DNA of 64,000 nt from Streptomyces sp. YPW6 (lineage in GTDB: Bacteria > Actinomycetota > Actinomycetes > Streptomycetales > Streptomycetaceae). Position 1 is the first letter of the stretch; every line of letters begins with the position of its first letter. The notes below the pieces were generated by a model. The model was not told the DNA's origin. It saw only the letters and a program-made list of their open reading frames with translations, and did not search any database. Position numbers and translations under genes: made by a program. Positions 8,244 through 16,200 of the stretch are shown here, piece by piece. The stretch is taken from NCBI RefSeq assembly GCF_018866325.1, contig NZ_CP076457.1, positions 5,677,001 through 5,741,000 on the forward strand, read 5' to 3'.

Positions 8244-8462
8244 ATGGCCGAGCACCCGCCCGTGATCGTCTATCCGCCTTCCGCGACCGGAGGACGGCGG
8301 GTCACCGTGCACGGCCAGATCGTGGGCCTGGCGCACGGGCGGGGTGAGGTGGCCGCGCTGCTGCGGGCCGCGGGCTTCGCCCCCGGGCCCGACCAGAGCG
8401 TCGAGCTGGACCGGCCCGGACTGATCGAATGGCGCGGCGGCGACCTCGACACCTGGGGGTGA
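8244..8462 (+). CDS. Small hypothetical protein, 72 aa
   Basis: It begins MAEHPPVIVYPPS and is preceded by GTGGAGG, a good ribosome-binding site. The composition is typical of Streptomyces coding sequence, with YPPSATGGRRVTVHGQIVGLAHG suggesting a small beta-rich protein. I recall similar short proteins in other Streptomyces but cannot name a family. Its stop is 4 bp before the GTG of the next gene, with which it probably forms an operon. Confidence 0.7.
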   Translation: MAEHPPVIVYPPSATGGRRVTVHGQIVGLAHGRGEVAALLRAAGFAPGPDQSVELDRPGLIEWRGGDLDTWG

Positions 8463-8466
8463 TCCC

Positions 8467-8820
8467 GTGAAGCGTCGTCGAACGGTACGGGAGAGCGCGT
8501 CGATCGAACCGCCGCCCGGCTACTACCTCGCCGGGGACGCCGGGCGCGAGCCTCCCGGCGCCGCGCAGCGGGCACTGATCCTGGACTGGGTCGTGAGCCG
8601 CCGCATCGCGGGCGGCTGGCGCGTCGAGTCCCGCTCCGGGAGCCAGGTGGTGCTGGTGCGCGGGCAGCCGGTGAACCACGTGCTGCACGCCTTCCTCACC
8701 GTCTTCTCCTGTCTGGTCTGGGGCGTCGTGTGGGCCGGCCTCGCTTTGCTCAACCGCGTCGAGCGGGAGGCACTCACCGTCGACGCCCAGGGGCGCGTCG
8801 TCACGGTCCGTGCGCCCTGA
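8467..8820 (+). CDS. Small membrane hypothetical protein, 117 aa
   Basis: GTG start preceded by GGGGGTGA. The N-terminal half is polar (PPPGYYLAGDAG...), followed by one transmembrane helix around residues 72-95 (LHAFLTVFSCLVWGVVWAGL) and a short basic/acidic end. The middle segment (SRRIAGGWRVESRSGSQVVLVRG) resembles proteins that bind or shield the membrane surface. Function unknown. It follows the 72-aa gene by 4 bp. Confidence 0.72.
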   Translation: MKRRRTVRESASIEPPPGYYLAGDAGREPPGAAQRALILDWVVSRRIAGGWRVESRSGSQVVLVRGQPVNHVLHAFLTVFSCLVWGVVWAGLALLNRVEREALTVDAQGRVVTVRAP

Positions 8821-8995
8821 CTCGGGCCCCCGGCTCCCGGCCCCTTCACCCGAACGGGTGCCTTCCGCTGGCTGCGCCCGGAGGCCGCGAGGAACGTCGG
8901 AGCTGATCCGCCCGCACGACCGGGGCAGGTCAGGGCAGCAGGCGCCCGGCCTCCGTACCGGCTGGACCGGTGCCTGCTCCGGACAAGGAGTCCTC

Positions 8996-9466
8996 ATGTC
9001 GCAGTCCACCACACCCCCGCCCCCACCCGGCGCCTCGCGCCCCGCCGAACCCCGTCCGGGCGGCGATCCCGGCAGCCCGTGGGCGGCCGGGGGAGCGGTG
9101 TTCGCCGGTGTCCTGCTCTTCGTGGACGGCGTCCTCGGAGTGATGAAGGGCATCGCGGGGATCGCCTCGAACGACATCTACACCCGGATCAACGACTACG
9201 TCTTCAAGTTCAGCGTCACCTCGTGGGGCTGGATCCACCTCGTCCTCGGCGTGATCCTCATCCTCGTGGGCTGGGGCATCCTCAGGGGAGCGGCCTGGGC
9301 CCGCGGTGCGGGCGTCGCGCTCGCCTCCCTGAACCTCATCGCCAACTTCATGTGGCTCCCGTACACCCCGGTCTGGGCCATCGTCACCATCGCGATCGAC
9401 GTCTTCGTCATCTGGGCCCTGTGCACCGACCGGTCGAACGAGGACCACTGGGCCAGGAGCGGCTGA
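8996..9466 (+). CDS. DUF7144-type four-helix membrane protein
   Basis: 156 aa from ATG with AAGGAG 7 nt upstream. After a Pro-rich cytoplasmic start there are four hydrophobic helices (about residues 30-50, 75-95, 103-125 and 128-145). They include GGAVFAGVLLFVDGVLGV, ISWGWIHLVLG-like and GRGA-like turns that I associate with the DUF7144 family of small actinobacterial membrane proteins. No function is known. A strong hairpin follows. Confidence 0.78.
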   Translation: MSQSTTPPPPPGASRPAEPRPGGDPGSPWAAGGAVFAGVLLFVDGVLGVMKGIAGIASNDIYTRINDYVFKFSVTSWGWIHLVLGVILILVGWGILRGAAWARGAGVALASLNLIANFMWLPYTPVWAIVTIAIDVFVIWALCTDRSNEDHWARSG

Positions 9467-9489
9467 GCGCCCGGTACGTGGAGCCGTCC

Positions 9490-9521
9490 TGTCCCGTCCC
9501 GCCGTCCGGCGGGGCGGGACA
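9490..9521 (+). terminator. Hairpin terminator
   Basis: TGTCCCGTCCCGCC pairs with GGCGGGGCGGGACA across a GTCC loop, 24 bp after the stop of the DUF7144 gene. There is no U-tract, as is common in Streptomyces. Confidence 0.75.
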
Positions 9522-9638
9522 GTGCGTGGGGAGGGGCCGGCCGCCGGATGGCGGTGCGTGGGGAGCGGCAGGCCGCCGAGCGGCAGCGCAGGGAGCGGCC
9601 GGGTGTCCGTTGTCAGTGGGGCGGTCCACACTGGAGTC

Positions 9639-9863
9639 ATGTGCCGCAGCATCAAGACGCTCCGCCCGCCCGCCCTCCCCGAAGAGGCCACCGAGGAGGA
9701 CATGCGGGCCGCCGCCCTTCAGTACGTACGCAAGGTCTCCGGGTTCCGCGCACCCGCCGCGCACAACCGGGAGGTGTTCGACCGGGCCGTCGACGAGATC
9801 ACCGCAGCGACGATGAAGCTGCTCGACGGGCTGGAGATACGGGGGACGTCGCGGGGCGCTTGA
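9639..9863 (+). CDS. DUF2277 family protein
   Basis: 74 aa starting MCRSIKTLRPP, the characteristic opening of DUF2277 proteins, followed by EEATEEDMRAAALQYVRKVSG and RAVDEIT. These proteins are small, soluble and of unknown function. The 3' end overlaps the 3' end of the convergent DedA-family gene by 65 bp (9799-9863), so the two transcripts are mutually antisense there. Confidence 0.87.
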   Translation: MCRSIKTLRPPALPEEATEEDMRAAALQYVRKVSGFRAPAAHNREVFDRAVDEITAATMKLLDGLEIRGTSRGA

Positions 9864-10464
9864 CCACGAACGCGGCCAAGGCGCCCGCCGCGAACAGCGC
9901 CAGCACCGAGACGGCCGTGCCGAACCACGTCGAGCCCAGCCACCGGCCGCCGAAGTAGCCGAGGCCGACGCTGTACCCGGCCCAGGCCAGGCCCGCCAGC
10001 GCGGACCAGGGGAGGAAGTCGCGCTTCCTGCGGTGGGCGGCGCCCGCGCCGAGGGAGACCACGGAGCGGCCTGCCGGGGCGAACCGGGCGATGATCACCA
10101 GCGCGCCGCCGCCCCGGCTCAGTGCCGCGCCGAGACGTTCCTGCGCGGTGGTCAGGCGACGGGAACGGGCGATGGCCCGGTCCAGCCGGTCGCCCCCGCG
10201 CCAGGCGAGCCGGTAGGCGACGAGGTCGCCGAGCACCGACGCGGTGGCCGCGCAGAGGATCAGGACGACGAGCGAGGGGACCTGTCCGCCCGTGCCGTCA
10301 CCGGAGCCGTTGACGGTCGTGGAGCCGGCTGCCGCCGCCGTGGCGGCCGTGATGACGAGAACACCGCTGGGCAGGAGGGGCAGGAAGACGTCCAGGAGGA
10401 CGGAGACGGCGACCACCACGTAGATCCATGGGCTGCTGGTCAGCGCGGCCACACTCTCCAACAC
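9799..10464 (-). CDS. DedA-family (SNARE-associated/VTT domain) membrane protein
   Basis: 221 aa from GTG with GGGGAG 9 nt upstream. It has several transmembrane helices and the DedA/VTT features: an N-terminal SGVLVITAATAAAAG segment, a central ATASVLGDLVAYRLAWRGG with GDRLDR, the R-F-x-P-x-x-R-S loop (RFAPAGRSVVSLGAGAA) and a C-terminal WAGYSVGLGYFGG helix. DedA proteins are phospholipid scramblases/flippases or undecaprenyl-phosphate translocases; which applies here cannot be told. The tail overlaps DUF2277. Confidence 0.88.
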   Translation of the reverse strand: MLESVAALTSSPWIYVVVAVSVLLDVFLPLLPSGVLVITAATAAAAGSTTVNGSGDGTGGQVPSLVVLILCAATASVLGDLVAYRLAWRGGDRLDRAIARSRRLTTAQERLGAALSRGGGALVIIARFAPAGRSVVSLGAGAAHRRKRDFLPWSALAGLAWAGYSVGLGYFGGRWLGSTWFGTAVSVLALFAAGALAAFVVKRPATSPVSPARRAASSSLR

Positions 10465-10662
10465 CGTCTGATACTCCCCGGTCGTGTCATCGCCGCGACG
10501 GTCGCAGGGGAGCGGCAGGGGCGGCAGGTTCGGCTGTACAGCGTACGCGTGGGGCTTCTCCCGACATCGCCCGGGGCGGGTGATGTTGTGCAGGTCACGT
10601 ACACCTGGCGGCCATGCGCCCGTTAGGCGGGGAGAGCGACCGGCACGAGCGAGGAGCAGCGC

Positions 10663-11445
10663 ATGACGGCATGGATGGTACGGACGGGACGCGGTGCGGC
10701 GCACCCGATTTCGGGACGGCGGCCGACGACGGCATCCGGGGGCGGCGTCAGGCCGCGGAGCCGGGGCATCCCAGGGGGCACGGGCGTGCTGGCGGGGGCG
10801 GCGGCGCTGCTGGCACTGGCGTACGGCGCGGGCGTCGGCGTCGCCTCCCAGGAGACCGCCTCCGGCACCACCGGGGGTCACGGTGCGCACGAGACCCTTG
10901 GCGGTCATGGCGCCACCACTGGTCGCGGGGGTCACGGCGTACACGTGGCGGACCCGAGCGCCTCCGCTGCTGCCGCGGCTGGGGGCGGCAGCTCGTGGAT
11001 GCGGGCCTCGGGGGTCTTCTCCCCGCCCGGTTCGTTCGTCCCGTCCGACGCGCTGACGTACGACACCCGGCTGGTTCCGGCGGGCGCGCGGATCGAGGTC
11101 ACCCAGGTCGCGGGCCCGTCCGCCACCCGCGTCGGGGTGCGCCTGCACGGGTTCGCGCCCGGCCGCGCGTACGGGATGCATGCGCACACCTCGCCCTGCG
11201 GTGCGGACCCGGCCGCCGCCGGCCCGCACTACCAGCACCGCCCGTCGGCGACCGCTGACCCGGTCAACGAGGTCTGGCTGGACTTCCGGACCGATGAGGA
11301 CGGTGACGGGCGGGCCCGTGCCGTGCACGGCTGGAGCTTCCGGGAGGGCGGGGCGCGGTCGGTGGTCATCCACGACCGGCAGGGCGGTGCGGGCGAGAGG
11401 GCGGCCTGCTTCACGGTGCCGTTCGAGCCAGGCGGACGGGTCTGA
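10663..11445 (+). CDS. Exported Cu/Zn superoxide-dismutase-family protein
   Basis: 260 aa from ATG with GAGGAG upstream. The N-terminus contains one hydrophobic segment (TGVLAGAAALLALAYGAGVGVA), giving a signal anchor or uncleaved signal, then a Gly/His-rich linker. The C-terminal 150 residues show the SodC arrangement: GMHAHTSPCG (two metal His and the disulfide Cys), GPHYQH, AVHGWSFREGG, VVIHD and a late Cys in ACFTVPF. Spacing deviates from classical SodC, so activity is likely but not certain. Such proteins in Streptomyces are commonly called superoxide dismutase family. Confidence 0.82.
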   Translation: MTAWMVRTGRGAAHPISGRRPTTASGGGVRPRSRGIPGGTGVLAGAAALLALAYGAGVGVASQETASGTTGGHGAHETLGGHGATTGRGGHGVHVADPSASAAAAAGGGSSWMRASGVFSPPGSFVPSDALTYDTRLVPAGARIEVTQVAGPSATRVGVRLHGFAPGRAYGMHAHTSPCGADPAAAGPHYQHRPSATADPVNEVWLDFRTDEDGDGRARAVHGWSFREGGARSVVIHDRQGGAGERAACFTVPFEPGGRV

Positions 11446-11468
11446 CCCACTGCCACCGTGTGCGCCTC

Positions 11469-11509
11469 GGTGCCCCGCTCCCTCCGTGCGGCCGGGGGAG
11501 CGGGGCACC
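11469..11509. terminator. Bidirectional hairpin terminator
   Basis: GGTGCCCCGCTCCC pairs perfectly with GGGAGCGGGGCACC. It lies between the convergent SodC-like and DoxX genes. Confidence 0.82.
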
Positions 11510-11528
11510 GCTGTACGAGGACCGCCGG

Positions 11529-11978
11529 TCAGACCGAGACGGCGGGGGCCTGGTCCTGCCGCGCCGCGCTCCCGGCGGCGGACGCCGTGTTCCGTGAGCC
11601 GAAGAAGCGGTCCAGGGCGACGGCCCCGGGGCCGGTGAAGACCAGCAGCAGGAACGCCCAGCAGAACATCGCCGACGGTTCGCCGCCGTTCTGGAGCGGC
11701 AGGAACGCCTCCGGCTGGTGCACCTTGAAGTAGGCGTACGCCATCGAGCCCGAGGCGAGGAACGCCGCGGCGCGGGTGCCGAGACCGAGGGCGACCAGGG
11801 TGCCGCAGACCAGCTGGATCACGGCGGCGTACCAGCCGGGCCAGGCGCCGGTCTCCGCCTCGGTGCCGCCGAACATCCCGAAGAGGGTGGCGGCGCCGTG
11901 GAAGGCGAAGAGCAGGCCGACGACGAAGCGGAAGAGGCTGAGCACATAGGGCTGCGCCTGGTTCAAGCGGATGAGCAT
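11529..11978 (-). CDS. DoxX-family membrane protein
   Basis: 149 aa starting MLIRLNQAQPYVLSLFRFVVG, with AGGAG 10 nt upstream; an in-frame start at 12029 is less likely. There are four transmembrane helices with the DoxX features F-R-x-x-x-G-x-x-F-x-x-H-G (RFVVGLLFAFHGAA) near residue 17, and a second G-A-x-L-x-x-G-x-x-x-R (TLVALGLGTRAAAF) near residue 75. DoxX proteins are linked to quinone or thiol-redox membrane functions. The exact role is unknown. Confidence 0.86.
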   Translation of the reverse strand: MLIRLNQAQPYVLSLFRFVVGLLFAFHGAATLFGMFGGTEAETGAWPGWYAAVIQLVCGTLVALGLGTRAAAFLASGSMAYAYFKVHQPEAFLPLQNGGEPSAMFCWAFLLLVFTGPGAVALDRFFGSRNTASAAGSAARQDQAPAVSV

Positions 11979-12092
11979 GGGGGGTGGGCTCCTTGGGTCG
12001 GGGTGGGGACGTGAACCGACTGGGCGCATCAGGTTAGGGAGACCTCACCAGTGCTTGCAACTTCAACATTTTGTCGGGTGGCTGAAAATCAC

Positions 12093-13856
12093 CTAACTCT
12101 CAGGGGTGAGTGAACGCTCCAGAACCGCTTCGAGCTGGGCTCCTCGCTTCCCCGTCGTGGCCTGTACCAATGTCAGCGCAGACTTCCGGCCATGCAGGGT
12201 GAGTGTCATGAGCTGGTTGCCGAACCAGGGGCCGCCCGCCCTGTCCCAGGTGACCGGAGACGTTCCGGCGCGGGAGTGGCGTGCCAGGAGTCGGCCGATC
12301 CGCCGGCCCGCCGCGCTCCAGCCGAAGCGGAATCCCGCCCGGATCCACCGGGGGACCGAGTTGTGCACGGGGGAGCAGGTCAGCTGAAGGGTGCGGGACG
12401 CCGGGGCGCTTCCGGGGTCGGGGGCGGAAGCGGGGGCGGGCGCGGATCCGTGCCCGGTCGGGGCGTCCGGCCGACGGGGCTCGGCGATGTAGGCGTGGTG
12501 CACATCGCCCGAGAGGACGCATACCGTCGCCGGGGCGTCCGGGCCGCTCGCGGCCTCCCGCAGCAACTCCGTGAACCGGTCGAAGGATTCCGGGAAAGCG
12601 GCCCAATGTTCCAGGTCAGCCGCGCGGCGCAGCTTCTCGCCGAAGCGTGCCCAGTGGTCCCCGCGTGCGCCGGCGCACAGGGAGGCGTTCCACCGCTCCG
12701 CGTCGTGGACGAGCGGGGGGAGCAGCCACGGCAGAGAGCTGCCGATGAGCAGATGGTCACAGGAAGTGGGATCGTCCAGAACCGCTGCCCGCAGCCAGTC
12801 GGCCTCCTCGGGGCCGAGCATCGCCCGCTGCCCCTCGGCCAGGACGCGGGCCGCCCGGGTGTCGACCATCACCAGCCGTACTCGGCCGAAAACACGCCGG
12901 TAGCTCCATCGGGTACGGGCGGGATCCGCGTCGGCCTCGGCGGCGAACCGGCGCAGCGCCTCGGTGCCGTCGGGGGATCTCCGGACCGCCGCGTACACGG
13001 GGTCGGCGGCCAGTTCGGCGGGGGAGAGGTTGCCCAGGTGCTGGTGGACCCAGTACGACATCAGCCCGCTGACGATCCGTTCGTGCCACCAGGGTGTGGC
13101 GCGCATGTCCCGCTGCCAGGCGGCGCTGGTGTTCCAGTCGTCGATCACGTCGTGGTCGTCGAAGATCATGCAGGTGGGAACCGTGGAGAGCAGCCAGCGG
13201 ACCTCCGGGTCGCGCCACGATTCGTCGTAGAGGTAGGTGTACTCCTCGTAGTCCGCGATCTCCGTGCCGGGCGGCTCGGTCACGTCCCTGCGGGCGGCGA
13301 GTCTGCGCCGGGTCGCGGCGGAGGTCTCGTCCGCGTACACCTGGTCGCCCAGGAGCAGCAGGACGTCGGGCCGCTCGGCCTCCGGGTCCGCGGCGAGGTG
13401 GGTGGCCAGGGTGACCAGGGCGTCCGGCCCCACGGGGTCGTGCCCGCCGTCCGGGGCGGCCGCCCAGCGGCACGACCCGAACGAGATCCGCACGCCGCCC
13501 GGCGCCGCCCCGGCGAGGTCAGCCGGGCCCTCCGCGCCCTCCGCCCCGTCCCCCGGTGTCGCCACCGGCGGCGTGGTGATGGTGCTCGGCGGGAGGCGGG
13601 TGCCGTCGGGCGGCCAGACGCGCCGGGATCCGATCAGCACCTCGTACGCCGTCGTGGAGCCGGGCGTCAGCCCCTCCACCACGATCAGGGCGTAGTGATG
13701 CCCGGCCACCGAGAAGGTGGGCGAGGACCCCGCGGCGCCGTCCGCGCACCTGACCTCCACGGTGCACGGACGGCTCGCCTCGACCCAGACGGTCGCGGTG
13801 GACCCGGACTCCCAGTCGACGTACCGCAGCAGTGGTCCCAGCCGCAGCCCGGCCAT
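12093..13856 (-). CDS. PhoD-like (alkaline phosphatase D family) metallophosphatase
   Basis: 587 aa. An N-terminal beta-sandwich (about residues 1-95, RVDWESGSTATVWVEAS-like) precedes the PhoD catalytic domain. Metal-binding motifs are visible: SFGSCRW, LLLLGDQVYADE, FDDHDVIDDWN and LSGDVHHAYIAE. No Sec or Tat signal precedes the first domain, unlike classical Tat-exported PhoD, so this paralogue is probably cytoplasmic. The length is normal for these Streptomyces paralogues. The substrate (phosphodiester or monoester) is unknown. Confidence 0.88.
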   Translation of the reverse strand: MAGLRLGPLLRYVDWESGSTATVWVEASRPCTVEVRCADGAAGSSPTFSVAGHHYALIVVEGLTPGSTTAYEVLIGSRRVWPPDGTRLPPSTITTPPVATPGDGAEGAEGPADLAGAAPGGVRISFGSCRWAAAPDGGHDPVGPDALVTLATHLAADPEAERPDVLLLLGDQVYADETSAATRRRLAARRDVTEPPGTEIADYEEYTYLYDESWRDPEVRWLLSTVPTCMIFDDHDVIDDWNTSAAWQRDMRATPWWHERIVSGLMSYWVHQHLGNLSPAELAADPVYAAVRRSPDGTEALRRFAAEADADPARTRWSYRRVFGRVRLVMVDTRAARVLAEGQRAMLGPEEADWLRAAVLDDPTSCDHLLIGSSLPWLLPPLVHDAERWNASLCAGARGDHWARFGEKLRRAADLEHWAAFPESFDRFTELLREAASGPDAPATVCVLSGDVHHAYIAEPRRPDAPTGHGSAPAPASAPDPGSAPASRTLQLTCSPVHNSVPRWIRAGFRFGWSAAGRRIGRLLARHSRAGTSPVTWDRAGGPWFGNQLMTLTLHGRKSALTLVQATTGKRGAQLEAVLERSLTPES

Positions 13857-13961
13857 GTGGTGCCTCCTCGCGACGCCGGTACGGATCGGCTCCGTAACGT
13901 ACAGAACGCGGAGGGAGGGTGCACGGGTCCCGGCGGGGGCGTCGTGAGGCCGGTGGCGGCG

Positions 13962-14606
13962 TCAGCAGCCGTTCAGGGCCGACTGCAGGGCGCTCTTCTC
14001 GGCGGAGTCGACGCTGAGGTTGTACTGCTTCTTGACGTGGACCCAGGCGCGGACGTAAGTGCACTTGTACGCGGAGCGCGGCGGCATCCACTCCGCCGGG
14101 TCCTTGTCGCCCTTGGACTGGTTCACGTTGTCGGTGACCGCGATGAGCTGAGGGCGGGTCAGGTCGTTGGCGAACGACTGGCGCTGGGCGGTGGTCCAGC
14201 TGCTCGCGCCGGAACGCCAGGCCTCGGCCAGCGGGACCATGTGGTCGATGTCGACGTCGGAGGCGGCGCTCCAGGTGGCGCCGTCGTAGGGCGAGTACCA
14301 CGTGCCGCTGACCGCCGCGCAGGAGGAGTTCTGCTGGACGTTCGTGCCGTCGCGCTTGAGGACGACCTCGCGGGTGTTGCAGGTCCCCGACTGCGTGATC
14401 CAGTGCGGGAACTTGTCCCGGCTGTAGCCGCTGGACGAACCCTCCGCGCCCACGGTGAGCTGGCCGAGGTAGGTCCGCGCGGTCGCCGCGCTGACCGGGG
14501 TCGGCATGGCGGCCTGGGCGCTGGGAGCGGTGAACAGGGTGGAGGTGGCGGCGAGCGCTGCGGTTGCGGCGACGACGGAGAGGCGACGCGCGTAGACACC
14601 GGACAT
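13962..14606 (-). CDS. Secreted HNH-family nuclease
   Basis: 214 aa with a clear Sec signal (MSGVYARRLSVVAATAALAATSTLF, cleavage near AQAA). The mature part carries the HNH/GmrSD-C-like core DVDIDHMVPLAEAWRSGAS with downstream RPQLIAVTDNVNQSKGDKDPAEW and a C-terminal YVRAWVHVKKQY. Cys residues (CNTREV, SSCAAV, YKCTYV, LNGC) probably form disulfides. AAGGGAG lies upstream of the ATG. Proteins of this kind are extracellular, relatively unspecific nucleases of Streptomyces used for scavenging nucleic acids. Confidence 0.9.
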   Translation of the reverse strand: MSGVYARRLSVVAATAALAATSTLFTAPSAQAAMPTPVSAATARTYLGQLTVGAEGSSSGYSRDKFPHWITQSGTCNTREVVLKRDGTNVQQNSSCAAVSGTWYSPYDGATWSAASDVDIDHMVPLAEAWRSGASSWTTAQRQSFANDLTRPQLIAVTDNVNQSKGDKDPAEWMPPRSAYKCTYVRAWVHVKKQYNLSVDSAEKSALQSALNGC

Positions 14607-15256
14607 GCGAACTCCCTTGATGTGGGGGGTGCGTGGGTGGGCGACGGTCGGGCTTGGGCGGATCCCGGCCATCGTGGCGACGCCAGGTTTCTGTGGGGTG
14701 GGCGTCAGGTAACAGAGTGGCGACATGTGCACGTCACATCAAGGGGTGTGCAAGGGGAGTGACGGATCGCGGGGGCGCGCCGGTCCGCCACGGAGGCCCG
14801 TTCCGTGGGGTGTTGGGTGCCTCCGGTGGCGGGGTGGGGCGCTCGGGTCGCCGGTCGCGCCCCCTTCGGCGGCGTACGGGATCGGGAGCTTCTGGGCCGG
14901 GGAGCGCCGGGGCGGGAAGGTCCGGGGCGGGAGAGGCCCGGGGTGGAGAGCCGCCGTGATGGGAAGGCCGCGAGGGGGAGGGCCCCGCGGGGTCGGGAAG
15001 GCCCGAGGCTGGAGAGTGGCGGGGCGGGGGCCGTGAGGGTGCGGAACCGCGGGGTCGGGAAGGTCGCGGGGTCGTAAGGCTCCGAGGCCGGAGGGTGGTG
15101 GGGCCGTGAAAGCCGCGGGTTCGGCGAGTCGCGAGGGCGGGGGAGTTCCGAGGCTGGCGGGGCGCGGAGTCGGAAAACCCCGAGGTCGGAGAACCTCGGG
15201 GGCAGGGAATTCTGAGGGCAGGGGTCCGGAGTCTCCGGCCTTTTCCGGCTCGTTCC
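14607..15256. other. 650 bp without a gene, G-rich degenerate repeats
   Basis: From about 14760 to 15240 the plus strand is a purine-rich run of imperfect 15-25-bp repeats (variants of GGGAAGGCC.GAGG, GGGGTCGGGAAGG, CCGAGGCTGGAG). No ribosome-binding site or convincing coding frame is seen. The first 150 bp are the 5' region of the nuclease gene. Confidence 0.55.
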
Positions 15257-15919
15257 TCAGGCCTCGTCGATGTGCAGGCGGATCGAGCCGTCCCCGGCCG
15301 CCTCCACCCGCACCTGCGTCAGGTCCGCCACATGGGCGTCCGGGTTCAGTGCTGCGGCGCGCGGGCCGACGCCCACGACGCGCATGCCCGCGGCGCGGCC
15401 CGCCGCGATGCCCGCCTCGGAGTCCTCGAACACGATGCAGTCCGCCGCGTCGAAGCCCAGTTCCGCCGCGCCCTTGAGGAAGCCCTCGGGGTCGGGCTTG
15501 CTGGCGCCGACCTGTTCGGCCGTGACGCGCACGGCGGGCATCGGCAGCGCCGCCGCACCCATCCGGGCCGTCGCGAGCGCGCTGTCGGCGGAGGTCACCA
15601 GGGCGTGCGGCAGTTCGGCGATCGCGGCCATGAAGGCGGGCGCCCCGCCGATCGGCACGACGCCCTCGACGTCGGCGGTCTCCTCGGCGAGCATCACCCG
15701 GTTGTCCGCGTAGTTCTCCTCCATCGGACGGTCCGGGAGCAGGACGGCCATCGTGGCGTACCCCTGACGGCCGTGCACCACCTTGAGGGCGGCCTCGGGG
15801 TCGAGTCCGTGCTCGGTCGCCCAGCGCCGCCAGCAGCGCTCCACCACCGCGTCGGAGTTCACGAGGGTGCCGTCCATGTCGAGCAGGAGGGCGTGAGCGG
15901 TGAGGACGGTGGCCGGCAT
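15257..15919 (-). CDS. HAD-superfamily phosphatase (subfamily IA, sugar/glycerol phosphatase-like)
   Basis: 220 aa. Motif I is LLLDMDGTLVNSD (nucleophile Asp near residue 14), motif II is ALVTSADS, motif III is the Lys in GASKPDPEGFL, and motif IV is CIVFEDSEAGIAAG. The helical cap (residues 20-80) is of the C1 type found in beta-phosphoglucomutase-like and sugar-phosphate phosphatases. GGAG lies 9 nt from the ATG. A plausible substrate is a sugar or polyol phosphate. Confidence 0.88.
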   Translation of the reverse strand: MPATVLTAHALLLDMDGTLVNSDAVVERCWRRWATEHGLDPEAALKVVHGRQGYATMAVLLPDRPMEENYADNRVMLAEETADVEGVVPIGGAPAFMAAIAELPHALVTSADSALATARMGAAALPMPAVRVTAEQVGASKPDPEGFLKGAAELGFDAADCIVFEDSEAGIAAGRAAGMRVVGVGPRAAALNPDAHVADLTQVRVEAAGDGSIRLHIDEA

Positions 15920-16200
15920 CGGCTGCTCCAGAAGCGCGGGGAGAAAGGCGAACAGCCCGGGCGCGCGTGCCGCGGGTCGGTGACAGAGCAACCCCCGCCC
16001 GCCGGTCAGGGAGTGCGGGCGGGAGCTACTTTGTTCCATCACGATACAAAAACAGGGGCTCGAACGCCAATCCCGCCGCGGCCCCCCCATCTGCTGTCGG
16101 CCTTCTGCTGTCCGTCCGCCTGCTGCCCGCCGTCCGCCACCCGCTGCCCATCGCCCGCCGCCTGCCGCGTCCACCGCTCGGCGTGCGGATCCGTCCGGGC

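Noticed and set aside
14760-15240. G-rich repeats considered as an origin or RNA gene
   Set aside because: No DnaA-box-like or conserved RNA structure is seen; repeats are degenerate.
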